Counted from the first letter of the stretch, positions 1 to 7,411 are shown. The stretch: 64,000 nucleotides of DNA from Saccharothrix tamanrassetensis (GCF_014203665.1 NZ_JACHJN010000002.1:62001-126000); one strand, 5' to 3'. A program made the numbers and translations. Notes: generated by a model not told the origin, from the letters alone.

Positions 1-239
1 TGCGGGTCGAGCACGGAGTCGATCAGCAGCACGTCCGGCCGCAGGCGCTCGTGCAGGCGGACGGCCGTGTTCAGGTGGCCGGTCGAGCCGAGCCAGTGCA
101 GCCCCGGTGTCCGGCGGACGACGGCCGAGAGGCCCTCGCGGAACAGCGGTATGGGGTCCACCAGCGCGATACCCGGTTCCGTGACATGCCGACCTGCGCC
201 CGCCGCGGACGACGGACGCGCGTTGACACCGGTTCGCAT
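1..239 (-). CDS. Response regulator receiver domain, N-terminal fragment cut by the window edge
   Basis: The minus strand opens at an ATG at 239 and stays open to base 1 (79 codons). After about 23 residues of unordered N-terminus it reads IALVDPIPLFREGLSAVV and then RPDVLLIDSVLDP, which matches beta1-alpha1 and beta3 of a CheY-like receiver. The D of LLIDSVL sits at the usual phosphoacceptor position. LFREGL right after beta1 is typical of NarL/LuxR-type regulators, so a C-terminal LuxR helix-turn-helix is expected beyond the edge but cannot be seen. No partner histidine kinase lies in the window. The family call rests on about 55 residues. Confidence 0.72.
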   Translation of the reverse strand, partial: MRTGVNARPSSAAGAGRHVTEPGIALVDPIPLFREGLSAVVRRTPGLHWLGSTGHLNTAVRLHERLRPDVLLIDSVLDP

Positions 240-438
240 GTGGATAGGAGTCACGTACCCGCTGAACATGACGGTGATTCGCGGAAAAACTTCGAGCGGT
301 TCACTCCGTTGACCTAGCCGGACGAGGGTGGCAAGCGTGAGCCGGGGATCGAGTGTGGTCTTGCGCACACCGATCGCTCGGGGCTTTGTGGGCAGGCTCA
401 TGCGGTCCGATCGGCTCGGTGCCGCCACAGTGGGGTCC

Positions 439-819
439 ATGGGTGCTTGGCAGCCGCGGGACGAGACGGAGTCGGCCGCCGGGTGGAGCCTGTGGCTGGC
501 GCTGAGCACGCGGTTGTGGCCGGACGGGTCGTGGGACGGGACACCCGCGGCGGCCGTGCTCGGGCTGCGCGAGATCGCGTCGGCGTGCGCGGAGATCAGG
601 TCCCAGTGCCCCGGTGACGCGCCGGTGCTGCGGCTCGTCGACTCCGTGGTGTTCGTGATCAGCCTCCCGGTGGATCTGTGGCGCGACGACCACGTGCCGG
701 TCGACGCGGATCGGGCGGCCCTGCTGCACGGCGACCTGGCGGGTGTCGCGAAGCACGCGGCGAGCGTGCGGGCCGTGCTGGCGTCCGGCGGGGGTTGGGC
801 GGAGCTGGAGACCAGGTAG
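439..819 (+). CDS. Hypothetical protein, 126 aa
   Basis: The frame has strong third-position GC and ends 14 bases before the MarR-type gene. I chose the ATG at 439 (MGAWQPRDETES) because the residues upstream of it look like translated non-coding DNA; an earlier ATG at 328 would add 37 residues. The product is soluble, Trp-rich near its start (GWSLWLALSTRLWPDGSW), and has no signal peptide or membrane segment. No family is recognised. The opposite-strand reading of the same bases is Arg/His-rich and looks like a shadow. The gene could be co-transcribed with the regulator downstream, but the palindrome at 825-847 suggests that regulator has its own promoter. Confidence 0.55.
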   Translation: MGAWQPRDETESAAGWSLWLALSTRLWPDGSWDGTPAAAVLGLREIASACAEIRSQCPGDAPVLRLVDSVVFVISLPVDLWRDDHVPVDADRAALLHGDLAGVAKHAASVRAVLASGGGWAELETR

Positions 820-824
820 TACTC

Positions 825-847
825 TGTGCACTAATGATTAGTGCACA
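825..847. promoter_or_regulatory. Perfect 10-bp inverted repeat overlapping the start codon of the MarR-type gene
   Basis: TGTGCACTAA (825-834) and TTAGTGCACA (838-847) are exact reverse complements separated by TGA. The ATG of the MarR/OhrR-like gene is 834-836, inside the palindrome. A -10-like TAGTAC lies at 816-821, so transcription would begin close to the ATG and the message may be leaderless. MarR-family dimers commonly bind such palindromes in their own promoters, so this is the probable autoregulatory operator (inference). Confidence 0.75.
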
Positions 848-1286
848 AACTTTCGAGGGCGACCCGCTGGCCCTGGACCGGCAGGTCTGCTTCGCCCTGG
901 CCATCGCATCCAGGAACGTGGTGGCCCTCTACCGGCCGCTGCTGGAACCGATGGGTCTGACGCACCCGCAGTACCTGGTCATGCTGGCCCTGTGGGGTGG
1001 GACACCGCTGTCGGTGAAGGAGCTGAGCCGATTGCTGGCGTTGGAGCCCGCGACCTTGTCGCCGCTGCTCAAGCGGCTGGAGTCGATCGGTTACATCACC
1101 CGGTCGCGGGCCATCTCCGACGAGCGCCAGCTCGCCGTGGGGCTGACCGAGCGGGGTGCGGCCCTGCGGGAACAGGCGCTGTCGATCCCGCCCGCGGTGG
1201 TCGAGCGCCTCGGCATGACGTTGGCCGAGCTGCAGGACCTGCACGCCGTACTGACCCGCGTCATCGCCGCGACGGACCGCACATGA
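834..1286 (+). CDS. MarR-family regulator, OhrR-like (organic peroxide sensor type)
   Basis: A 150-residue winged-helix protein. The N-terminus reads RQVCFALAIASR with Cys at residue 19, followed by LYRPLLEPMGLTHPQYLVML. This is the layout of OhrR, in which the single N-terminal Cys is oxidised by organic hydroperoxides and releases DNA. The recognition helix region is VKELSRLLALEPATLSPLLK and the wing is RSRAISDERQLAVGLTERG. No ohr peroxidase gene is adjacent, which is unusual for OhrR, so the target is unknown. The start codon lies inside a perfect palindrome (825-847), consistent with autoregulation and a leaderless message. The stop overlaps the ATG of the next gene (ATGA), indicating translational coupling. 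A general MarR function remains possible. Confidence 0.85.
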   Translation: MISAQTFEGDPLALDRQVCFALAIASRNVVALYRPLLEPMGLTHPQYLVMLALWGGTPLSVKELSRLLALEPATLSPLLKRLESIGYITRSRAISDERQLAVGLTERGAALREQALSIPPAVVERLGMTLAELQDLHAVLTRVIAATDRT

Positions 1287-1687
1287 CCAAGCCGCCTCTG
1301 CTGTTGCGGGCCTGGTACCTCGTCGGCGGCCGACTGCCGGTGAAGTACCGCGACTGGGTCTTCCACCAGGCGACCAAGCCGACCTGGCTGGCGTGGTTCG
1401 TGGCCCGTGCGCTGCTCCAGGTCCTGCCGTTGACGATCGTGATCACGCTGGCCCTGGTCTGGGGCCTGGGCTCGCCGCTGCCGCTGGCCATCGCCTGCGG
1501 CTCCCTGGGGCTGGTGGTCGGCGTGTACTTCGCGGTGTCGTACGCCATCGAGAGCACCGACCACCGCATGACGAAGTACGGCTATCCCCGCGCGGCGGCC
1601 AGCACGTACCGCAAGGAGCGATCCACCGAGACCGACCGCGACCGCGAACGCCGCTACAACGAGGCCTGGCGAACCCCACCCGGGTGA
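1283..1687 (+). CDS. Small two-helix membrane protein, DUF5313-like
   Basis: 134 residues. The ATG overlaps the stop of the MarR-type gene by four bases, so the two are coupled. It starts MTKPPLLLRAWYLVGGRLP, followed by KYRDWVFHQATKPTW, then two hydrophobic segments at about residues 44-65 (LLQVLPLTIVITLALVWG) and 69-92 (LPLAIACGSLGLVVGVYFAV), and a basic cytoplasmic tail rich in R, E and D. The layout (R-x-W near the start, a YGRxLP-like turn, two membrane spans) resembles the DUF5313 family of actinobacteria; I give that name with limited confidence. Function is unknown. Its coupling to a peroxide-type regulator hints at an envelope-stress role, which is inference. Confidence 0.7.
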   Translation: MTKPPLLLRAWYLVGGRLPVKYRDWVFHQATKPTWLAWFVARALLQVLPLTIVITLALVWGLGSPLPLAIACGSLGLVVGVYFAVSYAIESTDHRMTKYGYPRAAASTYRKERSTETDRDRERRYNEAWRTPPG

Positions 1688-1789
1688 CCGGGATCGGGGT
1701 CGGCCGCCGGAACTGACGCAGCCCGGGACGTGAACGTGCAGGTCAACATGCCTGTGCCACTCGTTCGAGCAAATCTATGCCAGCGGAGG

Positions 1790-1819
1790 TAGACATTCGC
1801 CCCTCGGTGTGTGTAGTGT
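1790..1819 (+). promoter_or_regulatory. Vegetative-type promoter opening the repeat-rich leader
   Basis: TAGACA at 1790-1795 and TAGTGT at 1814-1819 are separated by 18 bp, a good match to the principal-sigma promoter of actinomycetes. It points into the 0.8-kb gene-free segment ending at the MerR-type gene at 2635. The predicted start of transcription is around 1826. No reading frame with convincing codon use follows, so the transcript would be a long leader or a non-coding RNA. Confidence 0.5.
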
Positions 1820-1908
1820 TCTCCTTGTTGCGAGAGAGACATGAACACGGGAGATGACGAACTACCCGTGAGGGCAAGGCAAGGCGCAAGACGGCCAGGC
1901 GTGTTGGA

Positions 1909-1957
1909 GCCGATCAGTGGAAGGGGTTCCGGCAGGGTGGCCAAGGACGATCGGCAC
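1909..1957 (+). repeat. Dispersed repeat, copy 1 (GCCGATC..GGAAGGGGTTCC)
   Basis: The 49-bp stretch beginning GCCGATCAGTGGAAGGGG recurs at 2270-2316 with only a few substitutions and one missing base; both continue through TTCCGGC, GGGTG and CCAAGGA to TCGGC. GCCGATC near the left end and GATCGGC near the right end of this copy are complementary, so each copy can fold on itself. Confidence 0.7.
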
Positions 1958-2110
1958 GCAAGTCCGGGAGCACTACCGCAGTACGCACGACACCCGGAGC
2001 CGACAGTCGGAAGTGGGAAGTACCAGTAGGAGCAAGGCGCAGTACCAGCAAGGCAGTACTACCGCAGGATGCAGTACCGCAGTACCGGCAAGACGCAGTA
2101 CGAGTTCGAT

Positions 2111-2156
2111 GCAAGTTGAAGTGCAAGTCGTAAGCAAGTTGAAGTGCAAGTCGTAG
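2111..2156 (+). repeat. 23-bp tandem duplication within a GCAAGT-rich block
   Basis: The unit GCAAGTTGAAGTGCAAGTCG plus TA and one base occurs twice back to back at 2111-2133 and 2134-2156. It is the most regular part of a block (about 2040-2255) in which the hexamer GCAAGT occurs about ten times and GCAGTACC several times. The spacing of hexamers is irregular elsewhere, so the block is not a simple microsatellite. Confidence 0.75.
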
Positions 2157-2269
2157 GTGAAATAGCAAGACGCAGGTGCAAGTCGCAAGTGCAAGAGCTA
2201 GATGCAAGTGCAAGTAGTAAGTCGCAAAGCAAGTGCAAGGCGCAAGTCAGGACGGTCAGATGCGCCGGG

Positions 2270-2316
2270 GCCGATCGGTAGAAGGGGTTCCGGCGGGTGA
2301 CCAAGGACTGTCGGCG
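2270..2316 (+). repeat. Dispersed repeat, copy 2
   Basis: Second copy of the element at 1909-1957: GCCGATCGGTAGAAGGGG, then TTCCGGCGGGTGACCAAGGA and TCGGC. The two copies bracket the GCAAGT-repeat block, giving a repeat-flanked arrangement. Confidence 0.7.
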
Positions 2317-2586
2317 AGGTGAAACCGGCGTGTGCAAGAGGTCCGGTGCCGACGGTCACGTGAGGATGAGAAGTTCGCGTAACAGAGGAGAAGGGAAGGG
2401 TTGCACACCATCGGATCGCCTGTTCACGGCTGAACTCTGCCGAACAGGTACCGCGGTTCCATCGGATTGGAAGGTGGTCTTCGGTTACGCACAAGCGATC
2501 CCCGCAGTGCCCGCCTCTGGTGCGGGTCCGGCGGACAGAGGAAATCGATCTCACGGTCGGTTGATGGAAGTGAAACCCAACACCCT

Positions 2587-2616
2587 GGGGCCCCGGCGCT
2601 ACTGCGCCGGGGCCCC
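2587..2616 (+). promoter_or_regulatory. 13-bp perfect GC hairpin just upstream of the MerR-type gene
   Basis: GGGGCCCCGGCGC (2587-2599) pairs perfectly with GCGCCGGGGCCCC (2604-2616) around a TACT loop. It ends about 10 bases before the Shine-Dalgarno GGAGG (2626-2630) of the gene starting at 2635. Without a T-tract it is not a classical terminator. Its position suggests an attenuator, an RNA-stability element or a translational control stem at the 3' end of the leader. Confidence 0.6.
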
Positions 2617-2634
2617 TCGTGATGCGGAGGCGCG

Positions 2635-2994
2635 ATGACCCCAGAGAGCAACCAACCGCAGTCCGCGGCCGACAAGTTCGACGACGACCACTACCCCGCC
2701 TACACCATGGGCCGGGCCGCGGAGATGCTGAACACCAGCGCGGGGTTCCTGCGCAGCCTCGACGAGGCGAAACTGATCGAGCCGCAGCGCTCCGCGGGCG
2801 GCCACCGCAGGTACTCCCGCTACCAACTGCGCCTGGCGGCCCGCGTCCGGGAACTGGTCGACCAGGGCACCGCCCTGGAAGCGGCCTGCCGCATCGTCAC
2901 CCTCGAAGACCAGCTCGAAGAAGCCAGGGCCCTCAACGCCAAGCCGGCGCCCGAGACGCCCGAGACGCCGTACCCGCCCCTGCGGGGCGTGTAG
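2635..2994 (+). CDS. MerR-type helix-turn-helix regulator, 119 aa
   Basis: Starts at ATG 2635 behind GGAGG. Residues about 20-90 form a MerR-like winged helix: YTMGRAAEMLNTSAGFLRSL, then EAKLIEPQRSAGGHRRYSRY and QLRLAARVRELVDQG, followed by a short coiled-coil-like stretch (AACRIVTLEDQLEEARALN). The C-terminus is short and Pro-rich, with no effector domain, as in stand-alone small MerR/BldC-like regulators. The highly conserved DDxxYPAYTMGRAAEML opening is common to a family present across actinomycetes. The roughly 800-nt repeat-rich leader and stable hairpin upstream suggest strong post-transcriptional or attenuation control. Targets are unknown. Confidence 0.85.
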   Translation: MTPESNQPQSAADKFDDDHYPAYTMGRAAEMLNTSAGFLRSLDEAKLIEPQRSAGGHRRYSRYQLRLAARVRELVDQGTALEAACRIVTLEDQLEEARALNAKPAPETPETPYPPLRGV

Positions 2995-3121
2995 GCCACC
3001 CGAGACCCGGGACGTCGACCCGAAAGCCGAGCTCAGCCCACGGCTCCGAGTCGTGACCGCTACCGCGTCGACGTCCCCGATCCGGTGAACCGATCCTGCT
3101 CGCGGCCGAACCAGGCCGCCA

Positions 3122-3832
3122 TCAACTCTTCGGCGCGGCATCCGCGGCGAACGCGTCCGCCAGCCGTGCCTCCCACGCAGGCGGGAGAACCGTGGGCTGC
3201 CCGAACGCGGCCCGCAGGTAGTCCCGCCGCCCCAGCACCACCGCGGTCTCCCGCCACCGCTGCACGACCCACGCGCAGAGCTGCCCGATCATCAGCGCTT
3301 CGGTCGCGGCGGCCGACGGAGCGGTGAGGGGCGCGAACCGTGCCAGCTCCTGGAGTTCGGCCGGCGTGGCGGGCGGCGGTACCGGCAGTTCGAGCTGCCA
3401 GTCGAGCGGCGCGACGTTCTTCTTCACCGCCTGTTCCTCGGCCACGCGCTCCTGGTACCCGGCCCGGATGCGCTCGATCTCGGCGAGCAGGTCCGGAATG
3501 GCGCACACCCGTGCCTCCCAGTCCGTCCCGGGAATCCCCGCGACCGCCTCCAACTCACGGAGGGTCGCGATCGCACCCGTCGGCTCCCACACCAGCAACC
3601 CCCTCTTCCGGCACCGGAGGAGCACCCGTCGAGCAGCCTCACCGTCCGCGAACACGTCCTCCGCGTTCTCGACCCAAGCCGCCGTGCGTAAGCCTTCGGT
3701 GTCGACGTGCCAGACGGCCAACGTCCCGTCGTCCGCCCGGCACACGACAACGTGCCCGATCATCGTCCGCCGGTCGCCCGTCCGAGTGGAGAGCAGACCG
3801 AGAGGGCTGTGCTGGGGCACTTCGACAACCAT
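3122..3832 (-). CDS. Hypothetical protein, 236 aa (possibly DUF6218)
   Basis: A single long minus-strand frame from ATG 3832. The N-terminal half reads IGHVVVCRADDGTLAVWHV and TAAWVENAEDVFADGEAARR, which looks like a small alpha/beta domain; the C-terminal half is helical, with charged segments around residues 115-140. No signal peptide or membrane span is seen. The opening (HSPLGLLSTRTGD, then GHVVV and AVWHV) recalls actinobacterial DUF6218 proteins, but this is from memory and weak. It stands alone with its own upstream region. No function can be given. Confidence 0.68.
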   Translation of the reverse strand: MVVEVPQHSPLGLLSTRTGDRRTMIGHVVVCRADDGTLAVWHVDTEGLRTAAWVENAEDVFADGEAARRVLLRCRKRGLLVWEPTGAIATLRELEAVAGIPGTDWEARVCAIPDLLAEIERIRAGYQERVAEEQAVKKNVAPLDWQLELPVPPPATPAELQELARFAPLTAPSAAATEALMIGQLCAWVVQRWRETAVVLGRRDYLRAAFGQPTVLPPAWEARLADAFAADAAPKS

Positions 3833-4211
3833 TGCATCAACCGCCTATGTGTTCCGCGCATCGAATAGTCCGGGTACCCGATGATCACGCAATTACTGCG
3901 ACGAAGGAACGACTTTCCCGATCACGCCCACGGACCATTTGTCGAGTGCCACTCGCATCCGGTCGACGAGCTGGACTTTCGCAACCGGGTGTGGGGTCGG
4001 GTGGCGGAACTGCACCCCCAACAGCTCACCTGTCCCCCGCCGGCGACCACGTCGCCCCGCCCGCCCCTGCCGACGCCATGACGCTCAAGGTCAACGGGAC
4101 CGCACCGAGCAAGCGATGGGGACCGCGCCGGGGTCGACCTTCGCCGTGCCGGGGCTGGAACGCGAAACGGCCTGCTGCCCGCGGGTGCTCGGCGGTGGGG
4201 TCCGATCACGA
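3833..4211. other. Gene-free stretch, nothing firm seen
   Basis: The short plus-strand frames here are Pro-rich or broken and lack a ribosome-binding site. The start region of the minus-strand gene ending at 3122 must use the part near 3840-3900, which is the least GC-rich. A short stretch from 4078 (MTLKVNG) resembles the start of a 2Fe-2S protein but loses the frame at once, so it could be a remnant or chance. Confidence 0.4.
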
Positions 4212-4258
4212 CGAAGGCCCAGGTGAGACCGGGGAACCGGTGCCGACCTGGGCCTTCG
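4212..4258 (-). terminator. Hairpin terminator behind tRNA-Gly
   Basis: CGAAGGCCCAGGT (4212-4224) and ACCTGGGCCTTCG (4246-4258) are perfect reverse complements around a 21-nt loop. It lies 8 bases beyond the 3' end of the minus-strand tRNA, the position expected of its terminator. Confidence 0.7.
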
Positions 4259-4266
4259 CGATCAAG

Positions 4267-4337
4267 AGCGGGTGACGGGAATCGAACCCGCCTCTACAGC
4301 TTGGGAAGCTGTCGTTCTACCAATGAACTACACCCGC
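4267..4337 (-). tRNA. tRNA-Gly, anticodon CCC
   Basis: On the minus strand a 71-nt cloverleaf can be drawn: acceptor stem GCGGGTG/CACCCGC with T as discriminator, D-arm in GTTCATTGGTAGAAC, anticodon stem ACAGC/GCTGT with loop TTCCCAA (anticodon CCC), short variable loop, and T-arm with GGTTCGATTCC. CCA is not encoded. The size and TTCGA motif are normal for bacterial tRNA-Gly. It reads GGG codons. Confidence 0.95.
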
Positions 4338-4373
4338 GTGCTGCGGGTCCGATCATACACATAGGCTGTGCCC

Positions 4374-4955
4374 GTGTTGTTGAGTGACCGCGATCTACGC
4401 AAAGAGGTCGACTCGGGCCGCCTGGTGCTGGAGCCGTTCGACGACGTCATGGTGCAGCCGTCCAGCATCGACGTCCGTCTCGACCGGTTCTTCCGGGTGT
4501 TCAACAACACCCGGTACACGCACATCGACCCCTCGATCCAGCAGGACGACCTGACCTCGTTGGTCGAGACGCCCGACGACGAACCCTTCGTGCTGCACCC
4601 GGGCGAGTTCGTGCTCGGCTCGACGTTCGAGTCCGTCACCCTCCCGGATGATCTTGCCGGGCGGTTGGAGGGCAAGTCGTCGTTGGGGCGGCTCGGGTTG
4701 CTGACGCACTCGACGGCCGGGTTCATCGATCCCGGGTTCTCGGGGCACATCACGTTGGAGCTGTCCAACGTCGCCAACCTGCCGATCACGCTGTGGTCGG
4801 GCATGAAGATCGGCCAGCTCTGCCTGTTCCGGCTCAGTTCGGCGGCCGAGTTCCCGTACGGGTCGAAGCAGGCGGGCTCGCGGTACCAGGGGCAGCGGGG
4901 GCCCACGCCGTCCCGCGCCTACCTGAACTTCCACCGGTCGGAGACGCGGCGCTAG
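4374..4955 (+). CDS. dcd: dCTP deaminase (probably bifunctional dCTP deaminase/dUTPase)
   Basis: Converts dCTP towards dUMP for thymidylate synthesis in the cytosol. The 193-residue product starts [20 protein letters not shown] at GTG 4374, the usual Dcd N-terminus; GTG 4368 would only add MP. It has [30 protein letters not shown] and [16 protein letters not shown], the nucleotide-binding and active-site blocks of Dcd. In mycobacterial homologues of this length the enzyme also cleaves dUTP, so the bifunctional form is likely. It stands alone after the tRNA. Its TAG stop and the stop of the convergent efflux gene share the tetramer CTAG (4952-4955). Confidence 0.96.
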   Translation: MLLSDRDLRKEVDSGRLVLEPFDDVMVQPSSIDVRLDRFFRVFNNTRYTHIDPSIQQDDLTSLVETPDDEPFVLHPGEFVLGSTFESVTLPDDLAGRLEGKSSLGRLGLLTHSTAGFIDPGFSGHITLELSNVANLPITLWSGMKIGQLCLFRLSSAAEFPYGSKQAGSRYQGQRGPTPSRAYLNFHRSETRR

Positions 4956-5923
4956 AGCAGGTTGCCGTACCTGGCCAGCACTCGTGACCGCAGTTCCGGG
5001 TCCGTCCTGGGCACCGGTTCCAGGAAGACCTCGTCCAGGTCGGGCCAGCGGGTGCGCAGCTCGCCGTCGATGCGCACGCAGGCCCGCTCCAGGTCGGCCG
5101 CCGACAGGGCGTCGTCGAAGTCCAGCCGCGCGCACAGCAGGACCCGGTCGGTGCCGACGGCCATCGTGAGCAGGTCCACCACCTGCTCCACCTCGGGCAC
5201 CCCGCGCAGGTGGTCCCACACCGCGCGGACCAGCTTGGGGTCGGCTTGGCGGCCGATGAGCAGGCCGCGGTTCGTGCCGGCCAGCACGTAGGCCGCGAAC
5301 GCGAGCAGCACGCCGATCAGCAGCGACGCCACGCCGTCCCAGACCGACGAGCCGGTCAGGTGGTGCAGCCCGAGCCCGCCGAACGCCAGCAGCAGGCCGA
5401 CCAGGGCCGCCGAGTCCTCCATGAACACCGTCTTCACCGTCGGGTCGTCGGACATCCGCAGGTACGCGAGCACCGAGCGGCCCTCGGCCCGCGACTCACG
5501 CCGCACCTGCCGCACGGCCTGCGTGAACGACACCGACTCCAGCGCGAACGCGATCGCCAGCACCACGTACCCGACGCCCGGATTGGTCTGCTCGGTCGAC
5601 TCGCCGAAGACCGCGCGGATCCCCTCGTAGAACGCGAACACCGCGCCCGACACGAAGATCGACACGGCGGCCAGCAGCGACCAGAAGAACCGGTCCTTCC
5701 CGTACCCGAACGGGTGGCGGCGGTCGGCGGGGCGTTCCGAGCGGCGCAGGGCGGTGAGCAGGAGGCCTTCGGTGAACGTGTCGGCCACCGAGTGGGCGGC
5801 TTCCGCGAGCATCGCCGCCGATCCGGTGATCGCGCCGGCGATCGCCTTCATCACCGCGATGGCCAGGTTCACGGCCAGCGCCAGCAGCACGGTCAGCGTG
5901 CTCTCCCCGCCCTTGGAACTCAT
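4952..5923 (-). CDS. Cation diffusion facilitator (CDF) family transporter
   Basis: A 323-residue inner-membrane metal-efflux protein, exchanging Zn2+, Fe2+ or similar for protons. Six membrane spans are visible from about residue 10. TM2 carries [13 protein letters not shown] with the H-x-x-x-D metal site, followed by [12 protein letters not shown], the conserved HPxGxxR/K-type loop; TM5 has [17 protein letters not shown] with the paired D site. The C-terminal cytoplasmic domain (about 230-323) resembles the CDF dimerisation domain and lacks a His-rich loop. ATG 5923 is the only sensible start. No metal-responsive regulator is adjacent, so the substrate is open. Confidence 0.92.
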   Translation of the reverse strand: MSSKGGESTLTVLLALAVNLAIAVMKAIAGAITGSAAMLAEAAHSVADTFTEGLLLTALRRSERPADRRHPFGYGKDRFFWSLLAAVSIFVSGAVFAFYEGIRAVFGESTEQTNPGVGYVVLAIAFALESVSFTQAVRQVRRESRAEGRSVLAYLRMSDDPTVKTVFMEDSAALVGLLLAFGGLGLHHLTGSSVWDGVASLLIGVLLAFAAYVLAGTNRGLLIGRQADPKLVRAVWDHLRGVPEVEQVVDLLTMAVGTDRVLLCARLDFDDALSAADLERACVRIDGELRTRWPDLDEVFLEPVPRTDPELRSRVLARYGNLL

Positions 5924-6067
5924 GAGCCGACCGTAAGTCCACCGGCGTCGGCTCGCGCGTCGCGGATGCGTCGCGGTGACCTGTCGCCGCTGTGAGGCAA
6001 ATCGTGAAACGCGGCCCGGCAGTCGGTCGATAAGCAGGTGGTTATTCCATATCGGGGGGAAACAAGG

Positions 6068-7375
6068 GTGAAGGACCTGCGTTCGGCAGCTGCGCTGACG
6101 GCTGCCCTGATGACGGCGTTGACGACGTTGGCGGTGGGCCCTGCGGGCGTGGCGGGAGCGCAGGAGGACTCCGTCGTGCTCGAAGGCCAACTCTGGTTCG
6201 ACCGCAACGAGAACAACGTGTGGGAATGGGGCGAGCCGGTCTACGGGAACAGCCGTGGCGTGCGGATCGTCGATGCCGCGACTCGGGCCGTGCTCGGCGA
6301 GTTCCCGACCGACGCGTCCGGCCGCTACCGGGCCGAGGGGCTCCCGAAGGTCGACCTGGACGTCCAGGTCGTGGATGCCGACGTGTTCCGGGTCGGACCG
6401 GCCAGGAAGGGACCGGGCACGGTCGACTTCGGGCTGGTCGGCGGCACCGTCGAAGGACGGCTGTTCGTGGACCAGAACGAGGACGGCGTGCGGCAGCCCG
6501 ACGAGCACGGTCTCGCCGTGGCGCGGACGCTGCGCCTCACCCGTGGCGCGGTCGAGCTGCCGTCGCCCGAGGTGCTCGGCGAGGGCGGGTACGTGTTCCG
6601 GGACCTGCCCGCCGGGGAGTACGTGCTGGAGGCAGCCGACCGGGCGCCGGCCGCGCACATCGCCGCACCGCTGACCGAGCTGGACGTCGACCCGGTCACC
6701 AGGAGGAAGACGATCACCGTGCCGGTAGCCGGCGCGGGACGTGCCGATGTCCGCTACGTCTGGCAGACGATCGACTTCGCGATGGGCACGCCGAAGCTGA
6801 CGCCCGCCAAGGACACCTATGCGCTCGGCGACGAGGTCGAGCTGACCGTGCCGGTGACGAACCTGGGGCCGGTCGCGGACCGGGCGAAGTTCACCATGTT
6901 CCGGATGGGTCCGGCCCGGTCGGTGACCGACAGCCTGGTGATGGAGGCGTCCGGTCAGGAATTCGGGCTGCGTGAGGTGCTCCAGCCGGGCGGGACCGTG
7001 GAGATCGGCATCCGGTACGTGCTGGACAGCGCGGACATCGAAGAGTTGCACCTGTTCAGCCGGCCGAATTCGGCGCAGGGCTTCCGCGATTCCAACGTGA
7101 GGAACAACCACGCGATCGTGCCGATCAAGCTGTCGACCGGCACCACGCCCACATCGGCGACGTCCGCGACGTCCACTGCGGCTGCGACGCCCACGACGGC
7201 GGAGGAGCCCGGGACCGCGTCGGGCACCGTCGCCGCGCCGGTCGCAGTGGTGAGCGGCGGCGGTGGCCTGGCGTCGACCGGTGTGGCGCCGGGGGTGTTC
7301 GTGGTGATCGGCGGGCTGCTGGTGGGCGGTGGGGCGTTGGCCTACTTGGCGGCACGCAGGCGTCGTCGCGCCTGA
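6068..7375 (+). CDS. Secreted SdrD-B-like surface protein with LASTG sorting signal
   Basis: GTG 6068 follows a GGGGGGAA Shine-Dalgarno. Residues 1-35 are a Sec signal peptide (KDLRSAAALTAALMTALTTL, cleavage after VAGA). Two SdrD/CNA-B-like modules follow: LWFDRNENNVWEWGEP at about 45 and LFVDQNEDGVRQPDE at about 140, both with the D-x-N-x-D-G/N-V calcium-loop pattern. A central beta domain is followed by a Thr/Ala-rich linker (350-390). The C-terminus has LASTG, a hydrophobic span and a RRRRRA tail. LAxTG is the motif used by class E sortases of high-GC actinobacteria, so this is a wall-anchored protein. No sortase gene is in the window. Confidence 0.85.
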   Translation: MKDLRSAAALTAALMTALTTLAVGPAGVAGAQEDSVVLEGQLWFDRNENNVWEWGEPVYGNSRGVRIVDAATRAVLGEFPTDASGRYRAEGLPKVDLDVQVVDADVFRVGPARKGPGTVDFGLVGGTVEGRLFVDQNEDGVRQPDEHGLAVARTLRLTRGAVELPSPEVLGEGGYVFRDLPAGEYVLEAADRAPAAHIAAPLTELDVDPVTRRKTITVPVAGAGRADVRYVWQTIDFAMGTPKLTPAKDTYALGDEVELTVPVTNLGPVADRAKFTMFRMGPARSVTDSLVMEASGQEFGLREVLQPGGTVEIGIRYVLDSADIEELHLFSRPNSAQGFRDSNVRNNHAIVPIKLSTGTTPTSATSATSTAAATPTTAEEPGTASGTVAAPVAVVSGGGGLASTGVAPGVFVVIGGLLVGGGALAYLAARRRRRA

Positions 7376-7411
7376 GCCGTTCGGACCACCGTCACCGCTA
7401 GCCTGCGCGGC

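Larger units (their letters stand above)
1826..2634 (+). ncRNA. Candidate long untranslated leader or non-coding RNA, repeat-rich
   Basis: No credible gene lies between 1688 and 2634. The segment is purine-rich and less GC-rich than its surroundings, with many GCAAGT and GCAGTACC repeats, a 23-bp tandem duplication and two copies of a 47-49-bp element (separate entries). A promoter-like sequence precedes it and a 13-bp GC hairpin closes it just before the Shine-Dalgarno of the gene at 2635. Together these suggest one long transcript serving as leader of the MerR-type gene or acting as an RNA. The strand is chosen from the promoter. No known RNA family is recognised. Confidence 0.4.

Noticed and set aside
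1917-2337. Several Leu/His/Cys- or Arg-rich frames across the GCAAGT repeats
   Set aside because: They are translations of short nucleotide repeats in different frames, without coding signature or ribosome-binding sites.
3881-4081. Small plus-strand gene between the 236-aa protein and tRNA-Gly
   Set aside because: Pro-rich tail, no ribosome-binding site and no recognisable sequence; left as unannotated intergenic DNA.
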